50,092 nt of DNA from a virus: the IMG/VR virus record IMGVR_UViG_3300008267_013330, positions 1-50,092 of that record, one strand, 5' to 3'. The translations under genes were made by a program, and so were the position numbers. Below, piece by piece: positions 20,778 through 29,754 of this stretch (positions within the stretch are counted from its first letter, which is position 1; each line of letters opens with the position of its first letter). Below the pieces are notes generated by a model that saw only the letters and a program-made list of their open reading frames with translations, did no database searches and had not been told where the DNA came from.

Positions 20778-20983
20778 TGATTCATTTTTTAAAATATTTA
20801 GTGGTATGGATAAGTCAAAACTTATCTGTACCATTTTGGATGATAGGACATTTTCATTTAATGACGACTGTTTACCAAGATATCCATGAAATTATTGCAT
20901 CATTTGGTATGAATATAATAGTGGCTATTGGTTTTTGGATTAGTTATAAAGAAGATAAAAAAAATGAACAAAAAAATAAATAA
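20777..20983 (+). CDS. Small membrane protein
   Basis: A 68-residue protein starting at GTG overlapping the SPFH stop. It has hydrophobic stretches at about 4-24 and 42-56 and a Lys-rich tail. Probably part of the SPFH unit. Unknown function. Confidence 0.55.
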   Translation: MIHFLKYLVVWISQNLSVPFWMIGHFHLMTTVYQDIHEIIASFGMNIIVAIGFWISYKEDKKNEQKNK

Positions 20984-20984
20984 A

Positions 20985-21221
20985 ATGGAACAAAAAAGTA
21001 CACACTACGGAGACGTAGCAAAATGGATAGAAAAAGTTATTGACTCTTGTGAGACATATCAACAAACTCACACCGCCAGACAATTGGTTAGAAATTTTGA
21101 AAAACAATTAATGAGAATTACTCCTGACAAATATTGGAACAACTATCAATATGAGGTTATTTGGCCTCTTGAAAGTAAATTAACATATAAAAGACAGTCA
21201 TTTATTAGAAAATTTGAATAA
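20985..21221 (+). CDS. Hypothetical protein
   Basis: A 78-residue protein; start chosen at MEQKSTHYGD, 1 nt after the upstream stop. A longer frame from TTG 20928 is less likely because it overlaps the upstream gene. Helical, with THTARQLVRNFEKQLMR. It resembles small phage proteins of unknown role. Confidence 0.55.
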   Translation: MEQKSTHYGDVAKWIEKVIDSCETYQQTHTARQLVRNFEKQLMRITPDKYWNNYQYEVIWPLESKLTYKRQSFIRKFE

Positions 21222-21225
21222 ATTT

Positions 21226-21255
21226 TTGGTAGTGTAATATTTTTTATTACCTTTG
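21226..21255 (+). promoter_or_regulatory. Promoter TTG-N19-TACCTTTG
   Basis: TTG (21226-21228) and TACCTTTG (21248-21255) are 19 nt apart, upstream of the gene at 21276. Confidence 0.7.
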
Positions 21256-21275
21256 TAGAAATTAATTATTAAAAA

Positions 21276-21743
21276 ATGGACTTTGTAAAAATACCAACCC
21301 AACCAAAAAAATTTAATTTCCAATTTACACCTGAATCAGAACTTAGGGGTAATACTTTTAGAAACTTTGTTTTTGCTGGAAACGCTTTATTCACAGTTTT
21401 AAATGAGGAAACAAATAATTATGTAACTTTTAAAGTTAAAAAACATAAGGAGGATGATGTTTGGTTTGTTAACACCCTTTCTGGCCATAATTATGTTCAT
21501 ATTGGGACTTGTTTTTCTGATAAAAAGTTCAAAGTAAAAAATGGTGGTGTTTTAGATGCTGGGGACCAAAAAGTAAAAGTGTTTTCTTGGTTACTTGATA
21601 CTTTTTTCAATAACCAAGAAAAATATCCTAAAGTTAAAGTTTATCATCATGGTCGTTGTGGGGCTTGTTATAAATCATTAACAACACCTGAATCTATAAA
21701 ATCGGGAATTGGTCCTATTTGTGAGGGTAGAAAGAAAAAGTAA
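21276..21743 (+). CDS. DUF6011-like protein with a C-terminal zinc motif
   Basis: The 155-residue protein ends in GRCGACYKSLTTPESIKSGIGPICEG. This resembles the DUF6011-type motif (CxxC, LT.P.SI..GIGP.C), which likely binds zinc with three or four Cys. The N-terminal 110 residues are beta-rich and resemble Bacteroidota/phage proteins that pair with this motif. Possibly nucleic-acid binding. Confidence 0.65.
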   Translation: MDFVKIPTQPKKFNFQFTPESELRGNTFRNFVFAGNALFTVLNEETNNYVTFKVKKHKEDDVWFVNTLSGHNYVHIGTCFSDKKFKVKNGGVLDAGDQKVKVFSWLLDTFFNNQEKYPKVKVYHHGRCGACYKSLTTPESIKSGIGPICEGRKKK

Positions 21744-21770
21744 GGTTTGATTTATTAGAAATTTATTATT

Positions 21771-21780
21771 ATATTTATAT
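21771..21780 (+). promoter_or_regulatory. ATATTTATAT motif
   Basis: Lies 22 nt upstream of the ATG at 21803, weaker member of the ATATTTAT set. Confidence 0.3.
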
Positions 21781-21802
21781 TAACAATTAAAAACAAAAAA
21801 AA

Positions 21803-22054
21803 ATGGCAACAAAATCAGGACAAAGAGGTAGGTACATTTGTAAAATTGGTTATTTAGACGTTTACGCTAAAGATAGTTTTAAACCAAAAAAAGAGAGTAA
21901 ATACAAATTCATCAAAGCCGATGTAAAATCAACTGTTTATAATGTTTTACACGCTAAAAAAATGGTTAAAGGTAATTTTAAAACTAAAGATGAGGCTGTA
22001 GCTTTTGCTATTGAGTCCATAGGTGAAAAAGCTTCTGTATACGGTTTAAAATAA
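21803..22054 (+). CDS. Hypothetical basic protein
   Basis: An 83-residue Lys-rich protein with a compact alpha/beta profile (GRYICKIGYLDVYAKD..DEAVAFAIESIG). It could be a small DNA-binding or structural protein. It is followed after 5 nt by the NTase-like gene. Confidence 0.55.
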   Translation: MATKSGQRGRYICKIGYLDVYAKDSFKPKKESKYKFIKADVKSTVYNVLHAKKMVKGNFKTKDEAVAFAIESIGEKASVYGLK

Positions 22055-22059
22055 TTTTT

Positions 22060-23514
22060 ATGAGTAGGAAAGAGATAATAAATTTTTTGAATAACAAAAA
22101 AACCTATAAACAAGTTTTGGGGTTAATTGAAGATGTATGCCAAAAAAATGATGTTCGTCTTGAAGATTTCCCACAAGAATATTTTTTAGCGGGTGGTGCT
22201 GTTGCTAATACAATTTATTATCTCTTAAACAAAGATAAAATTGCTGGTCCTATAATTAATGACGTTGATTTATTTTTCTTTAACCATGTAAATGAACGAA
22301 GTTGGAGTCATAATAATACCGAAAATTTTATTCAAGAACACATAAACCACATTACCACCATAGATTCTTACGGTAGGGTTTGGTTAGGTTCACATGGGGA
22401 CGAAATAAGAATGGTTAGCAGTGAACGTTTTGGTATTATTAATAAGATAACTATTAACGTAAATTTATGGCAAAGAGAATTTATTCTTTTTGATTATTAT
22501 GAACAACTATTAAAAAACTTTGATTTAAATTGTTGTTCAGTAGGGTTAGATATGGCGAATCAAAAAATTATCTTTAACGATAAGTTTGTAGAATTTTTGG
22601 TAACGAATCAAATAGAAGTGACTAGTTTGGCACAACCTTTACAAACATCAGTTAGGATGTTTAAAAAATCAAAAGAGTTAAAAACTGATATATCTAATTT
22701 TGAAAAAGAAATGTTACTTTTACAACACTCTTTTTTAATTACTCCTAGTCGTTTTATTGGTCCAGAATGGATGGTAAAAGCCGATAATTATTCTTTTTTC
22801 TTAGGTGATTATTTTATGCAAGACCCATTCACTAAAATGGTAGATAACTTAACTTTATATAATTATACTAGTAAAGATTTTACTTTGATGCCTTACATAG
22901 GTCAGTTTAAATTTAAAAATGAAAAATCATTACTTGTTTTTTGGGACATATTTGTTAGAATGAAATCACCTGAAAAATTTAATAAAATATTAAGTTTTTA
23001 TATTATAAAAAAAGGTTTAAGAAATGGTGATACGGTTGAGGTGTGGTCTAGGACTAGTTTAAAAATCAAAACTAGATTAGTTAATGAATCTAATTTTGAT
23101 TTTATTGATTGTTTACAGATTTCAGAAAAATATTTTGATTGTAATTTTAGTTTAGATGATTTAGTTACTATTGATAATTTTTTTAAATTATTAAATGACC
23201 ACCAAAATTACTTCTCAAATGCTCAACCATTTATTGTAGATAAAGTAAGTAATCAAATTAAAATGATTGATTATTTTAATAAAAATTTTATAAATAAAAA
23301 CGGTCAAATCAAAACTAAAGTCTTGTATAAAATATTTTCTAAATCTAGTTACAACAAAAAAGATATACTAGGTATAAGTTCTCTTGATGTTGATAAAAAA
23401 ATCAATTTTTTTGATAGATTGGTCAATAATATTTGGATAAAAGAAAAAAATTCTAAATTATTTAAACACAATTTTAAATATAGAATGAGAATACCTGATG
23501 CCATTGAGTTTTAA
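22060..23514 (+). CDS. Nucleotidyltransferase-fold phage protein
   Basis: The 484-residue protein has EYFLAGGAVANTIYY at 40-54 and IINDVDLFFF at 65-74, the GG(A)..DxD pattern of polymerase-beta-like nucleotidyltransferases. A long C-terminal region is rich in Asn, Lys and Phe and matches no domain. Phage proteins of this shape occur in large myoviruses. It might modify nucleic acid or be structural. A terminator follows. Confidence 0.6.
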   Translation: MSRKEIINFLNNKKTYKQVLGLIEDVCQKNDVRLEDFPQEYFLAGGAVANTIYYLLNKDKIAGPIINDVDLFFFNHVNERSWSHNNTENFIQEHINHITTIDSYGRVWLGSHGDEIRMVSSERFGIINKITINVNLWQREFILFDYYEQLLKNFDLNCCSVGLDMANQKIIFNDKFVEFLVTNQIEVTSLAQPLQTSVRMFKKSKELKTDISNFEKEMLLLQHSFLITPSRFIGPEWMVKADNYSFFLGDYFMQDPFTKMVDNLTLYNYTSKDFTLMPYIGQFKFKNEKSLLVFWDIFVRMKSPEKFNKILSFYIIKKGLRNGDTVEVWSRTSLKIKTRLVNESNFDFIDCLQISEKYFDCNFSLDDLVTIDNFFKLLNDHQNYFSNAQPFIVDKVSNQIKMIDYFNKNFINKNGQIKTKVLYKIFSKSSYNKKDILGISSLDVDKKINFFDRLVNNIWIKEKNSKLFKHNFKYRMRIPDAIEF

Positions 23515-23540
23515 AAAGAGGTTTTTAACCTCTTTTTTAT
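23513..23540 (+). terminator. Intrinsic terminator
   Basis: AAAAAGAGGTT (23513-23523) pairs with AACCTCTTTTT (23527-23537) around TTT, 11 bp. Confidence 0.85.
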
Positions 23541-23548
23541 TTTTTAAA

Positions 23549-23560
23549 GATATTTATTTG
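23549..23560 (+). promoter_or_regulatory. GATATTTATTTG motif next to a start
   Basis: Ends 1 nt before the ATG at 23562 and follows a terminator, so a new transcript is expected to start about here. Confidence 0.5.
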
Positions 23561-23561
23561 T

Positions 23562-24926
23562 ATGGAAACAAAAAAATTAACACAATTAATAATGGAAAAT
23601 CTTTTACTTGAAGGGAGGTTAGAAGATGTTAAAAACAAATATCCACAACCTATGTGGGATACTATAGATAAATTATCTAATATTGACCCTTCAGGTAATA
23701 ACAAATATTTGGATTGGATGGCTAAAAACTTCTTAAAAACCACAATTAAGTGGTTTAAAGATAATGCCGGCGGTTCAGGTTGGGGCGCCCACCAATTGTC
23801 AGATGTACCAGATACTTCTGTAGACTCAAGGTGGGAAAATATTTATACACTAAATAGAAAAATGGCTGGAATTGGTGATGCTGATTTACTAACACTAGAA
23901 GATAGTATCGAGCATTTTCATAAAAACCCTTCAAAATATCAAATTAAAGATATAAACCAATTTAATAGTAAAGAAGATTTTTATAACGCTATTGAAATAG
24001 CAAAACAACAATTATCTAGAAAAGAACAAAAAGACACGGGTGTTGATAAAGTATTTGAAGACGATACTTTTATTTTAATGATGCCAAAAACACACAAAGC
24101 TTCTTGTCGTTATGGTTCAAATACTAGATGGTGTGTTACTATGAGAGGTTATTCAGGTTATTTTGAAAATTATTTTACTCAAGGACCTATTTTCTTTTTA
24201 ATAGATAAAAGAAGAACACCTAAAAGTTATTCACCCTCTTATATGGAAAAAGCACCTGATTATTGGAAAGTTGCTATCCATTACAGACCATTTAACGGTA
24301 GGTTAGACAATTCTGGTAAAAACGCATTAAATTACGCTAGAAAAATGTCTAAAGAGGAGTTTTTAGATGGGGCTAATGTTGGTAACACAAAAATAGATTA
24401 TTGGAATGTTCAGGATGATAATAAAAAAGAATCTATTGTTGCTAAATATTTGGCTGGACCTGGTAGAGGTCAGACACAAAGATCTGAGGCTATTTTAAAC
24501 AGTCTTAAAAATGTTATGGAAACCTATACTAAAAAAGTAATGGGTGATTTTTATGATTCTGTTCATAATTCTGACGATTCTAGTCAATTAGAACAATTAA
24601 ATAAATTAAAAGAAGAATACAGTGAAACTAGAAACGAAAAAAGTAATGTTTATAGAAAAAAAGATAGATTAAGTTCTGTTATTAGTAATTTAGATTCTTT
24701 TGAAAGTAGACTAGAAACTGATGAGATGGATGATAATTACCGTAAATGGGTTACTGAACAATTAGAAAAGGCGAGAGAATTTTGGCAACAATTAGATAAT
24801 TTATATAATGAATTGGATACCAAAGAAGATAAAATATCTGAAAAAATATCTAGAATAGAAGTAAAATTAGCGGATAAAGGATTGGTTTTTTATGATAAAG
24901 AAAAAAATGTAAGACTACGTAATTAA
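23562..24926 (+). CDS. YGxxxKWC-family phage protein with cargo-like N-terminus
   Basis: The 454-residue protein begins LTQLIMENLLLEGRLEDV, then LSNIDPSGNNKYLDWM (38-53), both shared with the 15165-16595 product. The core has FEDDTFILMMP, ASCRYGSNTRWC (180-191) and YWNVQDD. Residues about 320-450 are a long coiled coil (ETRNEKSNVYRKKDRL...). LLLE-GR suits a prohead-protease-like cut. Function unknown; the duplicated family and long coiled coil suggest a virion or injected protein. Confidence 0.65.
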   Translation: METKKLTQLIMENLLLEGRLEDVKNKYPQPMWDTIDKLSNIDPSGNNKYLDWMAKNFLKTTIKWFKDNAGGSGWGAHQLSDVPDTSVDSRWENIYTLNRKMAGIGDADLLTLEDSIEHFHKNPSKYQIKDINQFNSKEDFYNAIEIAKQQLSRKEQKDTGVDKVFEDDTFILMMPKTHKASCRYGSNTRWCVTMRGYSGYFENYFTQGPIFFLIDKRRTPKSYSPSYMEKAPDYWKVAIHYRPFNGRLDNSGKNALNYARKMSKEEFLDGANVGNTKIDYWNVQDDNKKESIVAKYLAGPGRGQTQRSEAILNSLKNVMETYTKKVMGDFYDSVHNSDDSSQLEQLNKLKEEYSETRNEKSNVYRKKDRLSSVISNLDSFESRLETDEMDDNYRKWVTEQLEKAREFWQQLDNLYNELDTKEDKISEKISRIEVKLADKGLVFYDKEKNVRLRN

Positions 24927-24934
24927 TTTTTAAT

Positions 24935-25123
24935 ATGTTAAAAGTAGAAGTTAAAAAAGGAAACATAGAAAGGGCCTTAAAAGAATATAAATCTAAGGTT
25001 ATTAAAACTAGACAAATGTCAGAATTAAACGATAGGGTAGAATATGAAAAAAATTCTGTTAGAAAAAGAAAAGAAAAAAAATTAGGAATCTATAAACAAA
25101 AAAAAAGAAGGGAGAACGAATAG
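24935..25123 (+). CDS. Small Lys/Arg-rich protein
   Basis: A 62-residue, extremely basic helical protein (RKRKEKKLG..KQKKRREN). Its last codons form one arm of a terminator hairpin. Probably nucleic-acid binding by charge only. Confidence 0.5.
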   Translation: MLKVEVKKGNIERALKEYKSKVIKTRQMSELNDRVEYEKNSVRKRKEKKLGIYKQKKRRENE

Positions 25124-25136
25124 TTCCCCCTTTTTT
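25108..25136. terminator. Terminator between convergent genes
   Basis: AAGGGAGAAC pairs with GTTCCCCCTT (one mismatch) around GAATA, followed by seven T. It overlaps the end of the plus-strand gene. Confidence 0.7.
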
Positions 25137-26053
25137 TATTGTATTCTAGTCATCCAAACTAACTTATTGTTGTTAGTATTAAAAATATCTGTAAATGAAA
25201 TAGAATTTATTTGACCATCAATTACAAAAGTGTTTGGTACCATACCACTGTAATCACCACCGATAGTATAAAAACCATATAAAGTTAATTCAGACATATT
25301 GTTACCCACAACACCATTTAACGTATAATTTTTTTGTGTACCACCATTTATTGTGTATTTATTTGTTGTAACAAATAATATTGTGTCATTTGGGTAGTTA
25401 TTTGAAAATCCATCATAAAATTTTGTTACAACCCATTTAGTATTTACTAAGTCACTAGTTTCTACAACATCACTAAATAAACCACCATATGTGTAACCGA
25501 ATAAAGCGTTTGGTTGGCAGTTTGTACAACTTGTACCTTGTTTAACAAAAGTTAGGGTAGAATAGTAATGATAATTTGTACCATTGTTTGAAGCGTAACC
25601 CTCACAAACTTTAACCGTTAATTTATCATTTAACAACTCCATTACAATAATACTTCTTGATGTACCATCCTCTAAACCAAAAACTGATACCACACTAGTA
25701 GTCCCATTCACTTCATAAGAATTAGAATTATCTAAAGTAAATGTGGTAACACTAAAATTCCAAGTAGTTATATCCTTTGTGATATTATCAAAAGGTATAT
25801 TACTGCCACCGAAAGGTTTTAATGTACTAACATTTTTATTAGGGCCAAAATGGTCATAATAGTTTTTACTACCATTATCCACATTCTCCAAATAAAGTCT
25901 ACCATCAGTTAAAACCCAATTAAAACCAATTAAAGTATCTTGGCCGTTAGGTGTGACTATATTGTTATCAGGTTTTTCAATAACCTCTTTTTTACAAGAA
26001 AAAGAAATTGTTAACACTAGTAGTAAAGATAATAATTTTAATAAATTTTTCAT
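25136..26053 (-). CDS. Secreted lipoprotein with repeated beta domains
   Basis: The 305-residue protein has a signal peptide and lipobox TISFSC (Cys20) followed by KKE. Two segments look alike in style: FNWVLTDGRLYLENV.. and LVNTKWVVTKFYDGF.., each followed by TINGGT or VNGTTSV strands. This suggests two lipocalin-like or calycin-like beta domains as in Bacteroidota 'lipocalin-like' lipoproteins. A CTNC pair lies near residue 176. It may be displayed on the host surface. A TATATTTG promoter lies upstream. Confidence 0.6.
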   Translation of the reverse strand: MKNLLKLLSLLLVLTISFSCKKEVIEKPDNNIVTPNGQDTLIGFNWVLTDGRLYLENVDNGSKNYYDHFGPNKNVSTLKPFGGSNIPFDNITKDITTWNFSVTTFTLDNSNSYEVNGTTSVVSVFGLEDGTSRSIIVMELLNDKLTVKVCEGYASNNGTNYHYYSTLTFVKQGTSCTNCQPNALFGYTYGGLFSDVVETSDLVNTKWVVTKFYDGFSNNYPNDTILFVTTNKYTINGGTQKNYTLNGVVGNNMSELTLYGFYTIGGDYSGMVPNTFVIDGQINSISFTDIFNTNNNKLVWMTRIQ

Positions 26054-26076
26054 TTTGTTTATTTTTAAATATGTTT

Positions 26077-26089
26077 ACAAATATAGTAT
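26077..26089 (-). promoter_or_regulatory. Bacteroidota -7 element (minus strand)
   Basis: Read on the minus strand the sequence is CATACTATATTTG, containing TATATTTG about 25 nt upstream of the lipoprotein start at 26053. Confidence 0.5.
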
Positions 26090-26117
26090 GATTTTTTAAA
26101 ACGAACAAAAAAAAGGA

Positions 26118-26130
26118 GATATTTATTATT
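26118..26130 (+). promoter_or_regulatory. GATATTTATTATT motif
   Basis: Lies 13 nt before a small ATG frame at 26144 and about 100 nt before the gene at 26230. Confidence 0.35.
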
Positions 26131-26143
26131 AAAAAAGGTAATA

Positions 26144-26239
26144 ATGTTAACTAAAAACAAAACATACTACAAAACCTTTATTTGTCTTTTTAAACAAAAT
26201 AATCAATTTTTTATTAAAAAAAACGTATCATGGACATAG
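26144..26239 (+). CDS. Possible 31-residue leader peptide
   Basis: An ATG frame of 31 codons ends in TAG 7 nt inside the next gene. It is Lys/Phe-rich (YYKTFICLFKQNNQ). The motif before it and the overlap after it are the only support. Confidence 0.25.
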   Translation: MLTKNKTYYKTFICLFKQNNQFFIKKNVSWT

Positions 26240-26775
26240 TAAAAATAACCATGGAAGGGTATGGTTGTGAAATTTCAAGAGGGTCTATAAACAAAGAAAA
26301 TGAAAATAAAATAGAAAAATATACTGAGGATGTTTGGAAAAAAAATTTATATCAAGAAATAAAAGAAGAAGTAAAAATAAATACTTTTTTTGAAAACTAT
26401 GGTATAGTAAAAGGCCAGATAAAAATAGATATTGATTTTGAAAATTTTATTGATGTCCCACTATCTGTTTTAGAAGTTATAGACAAAAGTTTAGTTACTA
26501 AAGAAAAAGTGGATTACCCTAAAACTGATGAAATTATTTTAACCACAGTACAACACCAAGAGGGTTTAATTTTCGATGTTATTTTTATTATTGATGAAGT
26601 TTTTGATTTGGGTAAATTACAAATAGTTAAAAAAGAAATAACCTATAATATTGACAATCCTAAAAAAGTGATTTTATTTTGTGAGTTATATTATGATGGT
26701 AAAAAAATACCTTTAAATAAACAAATAAACGATTTAAGAACGTCTATGATATACGTAGAAAATAAGAAAAAATGA
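26230..26775 (+). CDS. Hypothetical protein
   Basis: A 181-residue acidic protein with predicted beta strands in its second half (DEIILTTVQHQEGLIFDVIFII..VILFCELYYDG). It overlaps the next gene by ATGA. No family recognised. Confidence 0.6.
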   Translation: MDIVKITMEGYGCEISRGSINKENENKIEKYTEDVWKKNLYQEIKEEVKINTFFENYGIVKGQIKIDIDFENFIDVPLSVLEVIDKSLVTKEKVDYPKTDEIILTTVQHQEGLIFDVIFIIDEVFDLGKLQIVKKEITYNIDNPKKVILFCELYYDGKKIPLNKQINDLRTSMIYVENKKK

Positions 26776-26990
26776 ATAATTTTAAAAAAGGTGATAAAGT
26801 TTTAATTAATACTTATAGTCCACCAGTTGAAGCTATTGTAGCTGATTTTTATAGTTTACCTTTCGAACAAATACCAATTACAGAAGAGTTTTTGATTAAA
26901 AAATACTACGGTAAAAAGGTACCTGTTATTGAAGTATTTATTAATGGTAAACTACTATCATTTATATCTGATGTAGTAAAAAAAGCTTAA
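26772..26990 (+). CDS. Hypothetical SH3-like small protein
   Basis: A 72-residue protein with FKKGDKVLINTY at the start, typical of small beta-barrel (SH3/KOW-like) proteins, and a basic YYGKKVPVIEVFI segment. Convergent and overlapping by 4 nt with the minus-strand gene. Confidence 0.5.
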   Translation: MNNFKKGDKVLINTYSPPVEAIVADFYSLPFEQIPITEEFLIKKYYGKKVPVIEVFINGKLLSFISDVVKKA

Positions 26991-27652
26991 TCTTTAAATT
27001 TATTTTTTATTTTCTTTAAAACAGATTTAACACCATAGGTTGCTGAGGCTAATACTATACCAGATAACAAATTTTTTAAGTTATTAATATTTAAACCATA
27101 TTCATTTATTAAATCGGAAATGACTTGACTAGTAGGTACTAATAAAAAAGTAAAACCTAATATGTCTGATAATGAATAAGTGACGCCAATAGATTTTTCA
27201 GCTACAGTATTAATAATTTTTTCAGTATTACCTATCAGTTCAACTACCCCATCTAGGGCTCTATTCATATTCTTTTTTGTTATTACTGACATTAATTTTT
27301 TAGTGTCAATTTCATTTAAAAGAATTGATACCGCTGTGATAATTAATAAAATTATTTCATTTTTACTAAATTTAAAACCAGAAGAATTCAATAGATTGTT
27401 TACTGGTTCATAAAAAGCCGCAATACCAGTACTAAATGTAAATAAAAATTTTCTAGATAAATTTAAATCTTCTATTATATCACCGATTATAAAATTTATT
27501 TCATCTTTTTTTTTATCTGATTCAATTAAATATTTAACATCTTTTAATGATTCACCATAAGTTGATATATTTTCATATAAACCATTGATAACACTTTGTT
27601 GATATAATTTTTCTATAACTAAGTTTTTATTTATTTTCAAATAATTTTTCAT
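26987..27652 (-). CDS. Membrane-associated phage protein
   Basis: The 221-residue protein has hydrophobic segments at about 100-112 (EIILLIITAVSILL), 165-185 (GFTFLLVPTSQVI) and 200-212, so it is probably membrane-inserted. The N-terminus (LYQQSVINGLYENIS) is helical. It lies alone on the minus strand with an AATATTTATT motif close to its start. Function unknown; a virion membrane-interaction role is possible. Confidence 0.55.
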   Translation of the reverse strand: MKNYLKINKNLVIEKLYQQSVINGLYENISTYGESLKDVKYLIESDKKKDEINFIIGDIIEDLNLSRKFLFTFSTGIAAFYEPVNNLLNSSGFKFSKNEIILLIITAVSILLNEIDTKKLMSVITKKNMNRALDGVVELIGNTEKIINTVAEKSIGVTYSLSDILGFTFLLVPTSQVISDLINEYGLNINNLKNLLSGIVLASATYGVKSVLKKIKNKFKD

Positions 27653-27657
27653 ACATT

Positions 27658-27667
27658 AATAAATATT
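27658..27667 (-). promoter_or_regulatory. AATATTTATT motif (minus strand)
   Basis: Read on the minus strand it ends 5 nt before the ATG at 27652; a second ATG at 27656 is out of the long frame. Confidence 0.45.
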
Positions 27668-27681
27668 AATAAAAATAAGAA

Positions 27682-28053
27682 ATGAATAAAGTATTTTTAA
27701 TAGATATTGATGGCACAATTTGTGATGACATAAAAAATGAAGATTCACATTTATACCCCAAAGCTAAACACTTTCCAGACGCATTAAAAATTATTAACAA
27801 ATGGTTTGATGAGGGAAATGTGATAACTTTTTTTACTGCTAGAGAATCTAAAGATCGAGAAGTAACTGAAAAATGGTTAAAAGACATTGGTTTTAAGTAC
27901 CATGGTTTGGTTATGGATAAACCTAGAATTAAAGAAGGTCAAACTTATCATTGGATAGATAATAAACCGACTAAAGCGACAACTTACTTAGGTACTTGGT
28001 CCGATTTAAAAATGGTTAAGAAAAAAATACAAATTTTTGATAATGATAACTAA
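27682..28053 (+). CDS. HAD-superfamily phosphatase
   Basis: The 123-residue protein has HAD motif I FLIDIDGTICDD at 5-16, motif II FFTARESKDREV at about 51-62, and KPRIKEGQTYHWIDNKP at 73-90 supplying motif III/IV. It resembles short polynucleotide-phosphatase or Cof-like phage HADs. It overlaps the following membrane-protein gene by 17 nt. Substrate unknown. Confidence 0.75.
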   Translation: MNKVFLIDIDGTICDDIKNEDSHLYPKAKHFPDALKIINKWFDEGNVITFFTARESKDREVTEKWLKDIGFKYHGLVMDKPRIKEGQTYHWIDNKPTKATTYLGTWSDLKMVKKKIQIFDNDN

Positions 28054-28255
28054 CATACTTCTAACCATAATTTCAATAATCCTAACATTTCCTTTAGCCC
28101 ATGTTTTAATAAAAAAGGCTATAATTTTAGACTATAAACTAACAAAAAATACACATAAAAAATTACGTACAATTTTTTATATACCTTACTTAAATTTTAG
28201 TTTAGCTTTTTTATATTTAATTTGGGTTATAGTTAAATTTAAAAGGCCTGAGTAA
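28037..28255 (+). CDS. Small two-TM membrane protein
   Basis: A 72-residue protein with membrane segments at about 1-20 and 48-65 separated by a basic loop (KLTKNTHKKLR). No family recognised. Confidence 0.55.
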   Translation: MIMITNILLTIISIILTFPLAHVLIKKAIILDYKLTKNTHKKLRTIFYIPYLNFSLAFLYLIWVIVKFKRPE

Positions 28256-28263
28256 TATTTATA
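28254..28263 (+). promoter_or_regulatory. AATATTTATA motif
   Basis: Lies 15 nt upstream of the ATG at 28279 and overlaps the previous stop. Confidence 0.4.
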
Positions 28264-28278
28264 TATAAAAATATTATT

Positions 28279-29724
28279 ATGAAAAAAATAGTAAGATTAA
28301 AAGAATCTGATATTGAAAGTCTTATAAAAAAAATAATTAAAGAAGACAAAAAATCTATCAACGAAGTTAGTGTTGATAAAATCGTTAGTAAAATAAAATC
28401 AAAAGGTGGTAAGGTAGAATCAACAGATGAAGAAAAACTAATGACCTATGTAAAAAATAAAATCAAAAAAGGTAAAGAATATGAAATAAACATTACAAAC
28501 AAAGGTTTTAATGTTGTTAAAGGTTCTGAAAGAAAAAGAATTTTTGATTTTGATCAAATAGGCAACATGGTTAAATACATTAATGAATCAGAAAAAATTG
28601 GTTCTAGATATATGTTCTTTTCAAATTTAGAACAAATGCACAGACAAACGGCTATGTTATTAGAAATGGACCGTGATACGTTAGAACAAATTTTAGAAGG
28701 TGGACATGATTGGGCACAAGATCATATAGCAGAAGCAAAAAACAATATGGACCAAGTTTTTGACTTTTTAATGAATGAAGTTAAAGGTTCTGAACATGAA
28801 AGTCATATGGATGAATATGGTTTACCTTATGATGAAGAAAGTGATTTAACTGATATTCATCCTACAGGTACTTCTGATTGGAAATCAAAAAAAATGTCTG
28901 AAAACAGAAAATTATTAAATCAATTATTACTATTAAAAGAAGAACCCCAACAATTAGATGAAGGTCTAAAAGATATTACTGCTGGTGTTCTTATTGCACT
29001 TAGTAGTTTATTAGGCGGAAAATCAATAGCTCAAGAAATTGCTCCTATCAATGATTTTAGACCACCAACAAAATATGAATTTACTCTGGCCCAATCTTTG
29101 AAAAAGGGTTTAGAAAATGAAAGTACTTTTAAACGAACTGATACACTATTAAATACAGCTGTTGAAAAAATAGGTGGTGATGACTTAGCAGATGATTTTG
29201 AACAACTTATTGTTACTAGCTACTACGATGAGGAAGGTAATCGGATAGGAAAAGATATGCGCCAAAAAAGTAGAAAAGATGGTGTTGATACAGAAAATCA
29301 ATATACTGGTGTCAAAAAAGGGTCTGCCGAATATACTACACTAGATTATAAAAAAATTGGGGATCAGGTTGATACTTCTAACAAAGAAGTTGGAGAATTA
29401 CAAAATGAAATTGATCAATTTTTAGAAAATATGAAATTAGAAATTCAAGCTGGAAAAACAGTTCCTGAGATGGAAAAAAACTATCTGGTTAAAATAGATC
29501 AATTAGCAACAAAAATAGATAAACTCCAAAAAAAATACCCACGATTAATGTTTAATGATTTGATGAATAAACAGTTGAATCAAGACTACACTAACGCGGA
29601 TTTATTAATCGATGTTCTTAATAAATTTTTGGATGCTTCTAGAGAAAAAGAAGATTTAAACAAGGTGAAAACGCCAAAATTAAGTTTTGGGGTAAATACT
29701 CCCGAACTTGGGTATCGAGGGTAA
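28279..29724 (+). CDS. Large phage protein with cargo-like N-terminus
   Basis: The 481-residue protein begins KESDIESLIKKIIKEDKKSINEVS, with I-K-E matching the shared peptide. Residues about 125-165 (MLLEMDRDTLEQILEGGHDWAQDHIAEAKNNMDQV) match a helical module seen in large-phage internal proteins. A second L-K-E/L-D-E region near 215-225 precedes GLKDITAGVLIALSSLLGG, a hydrophobic stretch. It may be a polyprotein-like head cargo with several cleavage sites. No enzymatic domain seen. Confidence 0.6.
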   Translation: MKKIVRLKESDIESLIKKIIKEDKKSINEVSVDKIVSKIKSKGGKVESTDEEKLMTYVKNKIKKGKEYEINITNKGFNVVKGSERKRIFDFDQIGNMVKYINESEKIGSRYMFFSNLEQMHRQTAMLLEMDRDTLEQILEGGHDWAQDHIAEAKNNMDQVFDFLMNEVKGSEHESHMDEYGLPYDEESDLTDIHPTGTSDWKSKKMSENRKLLNQLLLLKEEPQQLDEGLKDITAGVLIALSSLLGGKSIAQEIAPINDFRPPTKYEFTLAQSLKKGLENESTFKRTDTLLNTAVEKIGGDDLADDFEQLIVTSYYDEEGNRIGKDMRQKSRKDGVDTENQYTGVKKGSAEYTTLDYKKIGDQVDTSNKEVGELQNEIDQFLENMKLEIQAGKTVPEMEKNYLVKIDQLATKIDKLQKKYPRLMFNDLMNKQLNQDYTNADLLIDVLNKFLDASREKEDLNKVKTPKLSFGVNTPELGYRG

Positions 29725-29754
29725 ACAAAAACGTAATAGAGCAAATCTAACTAA

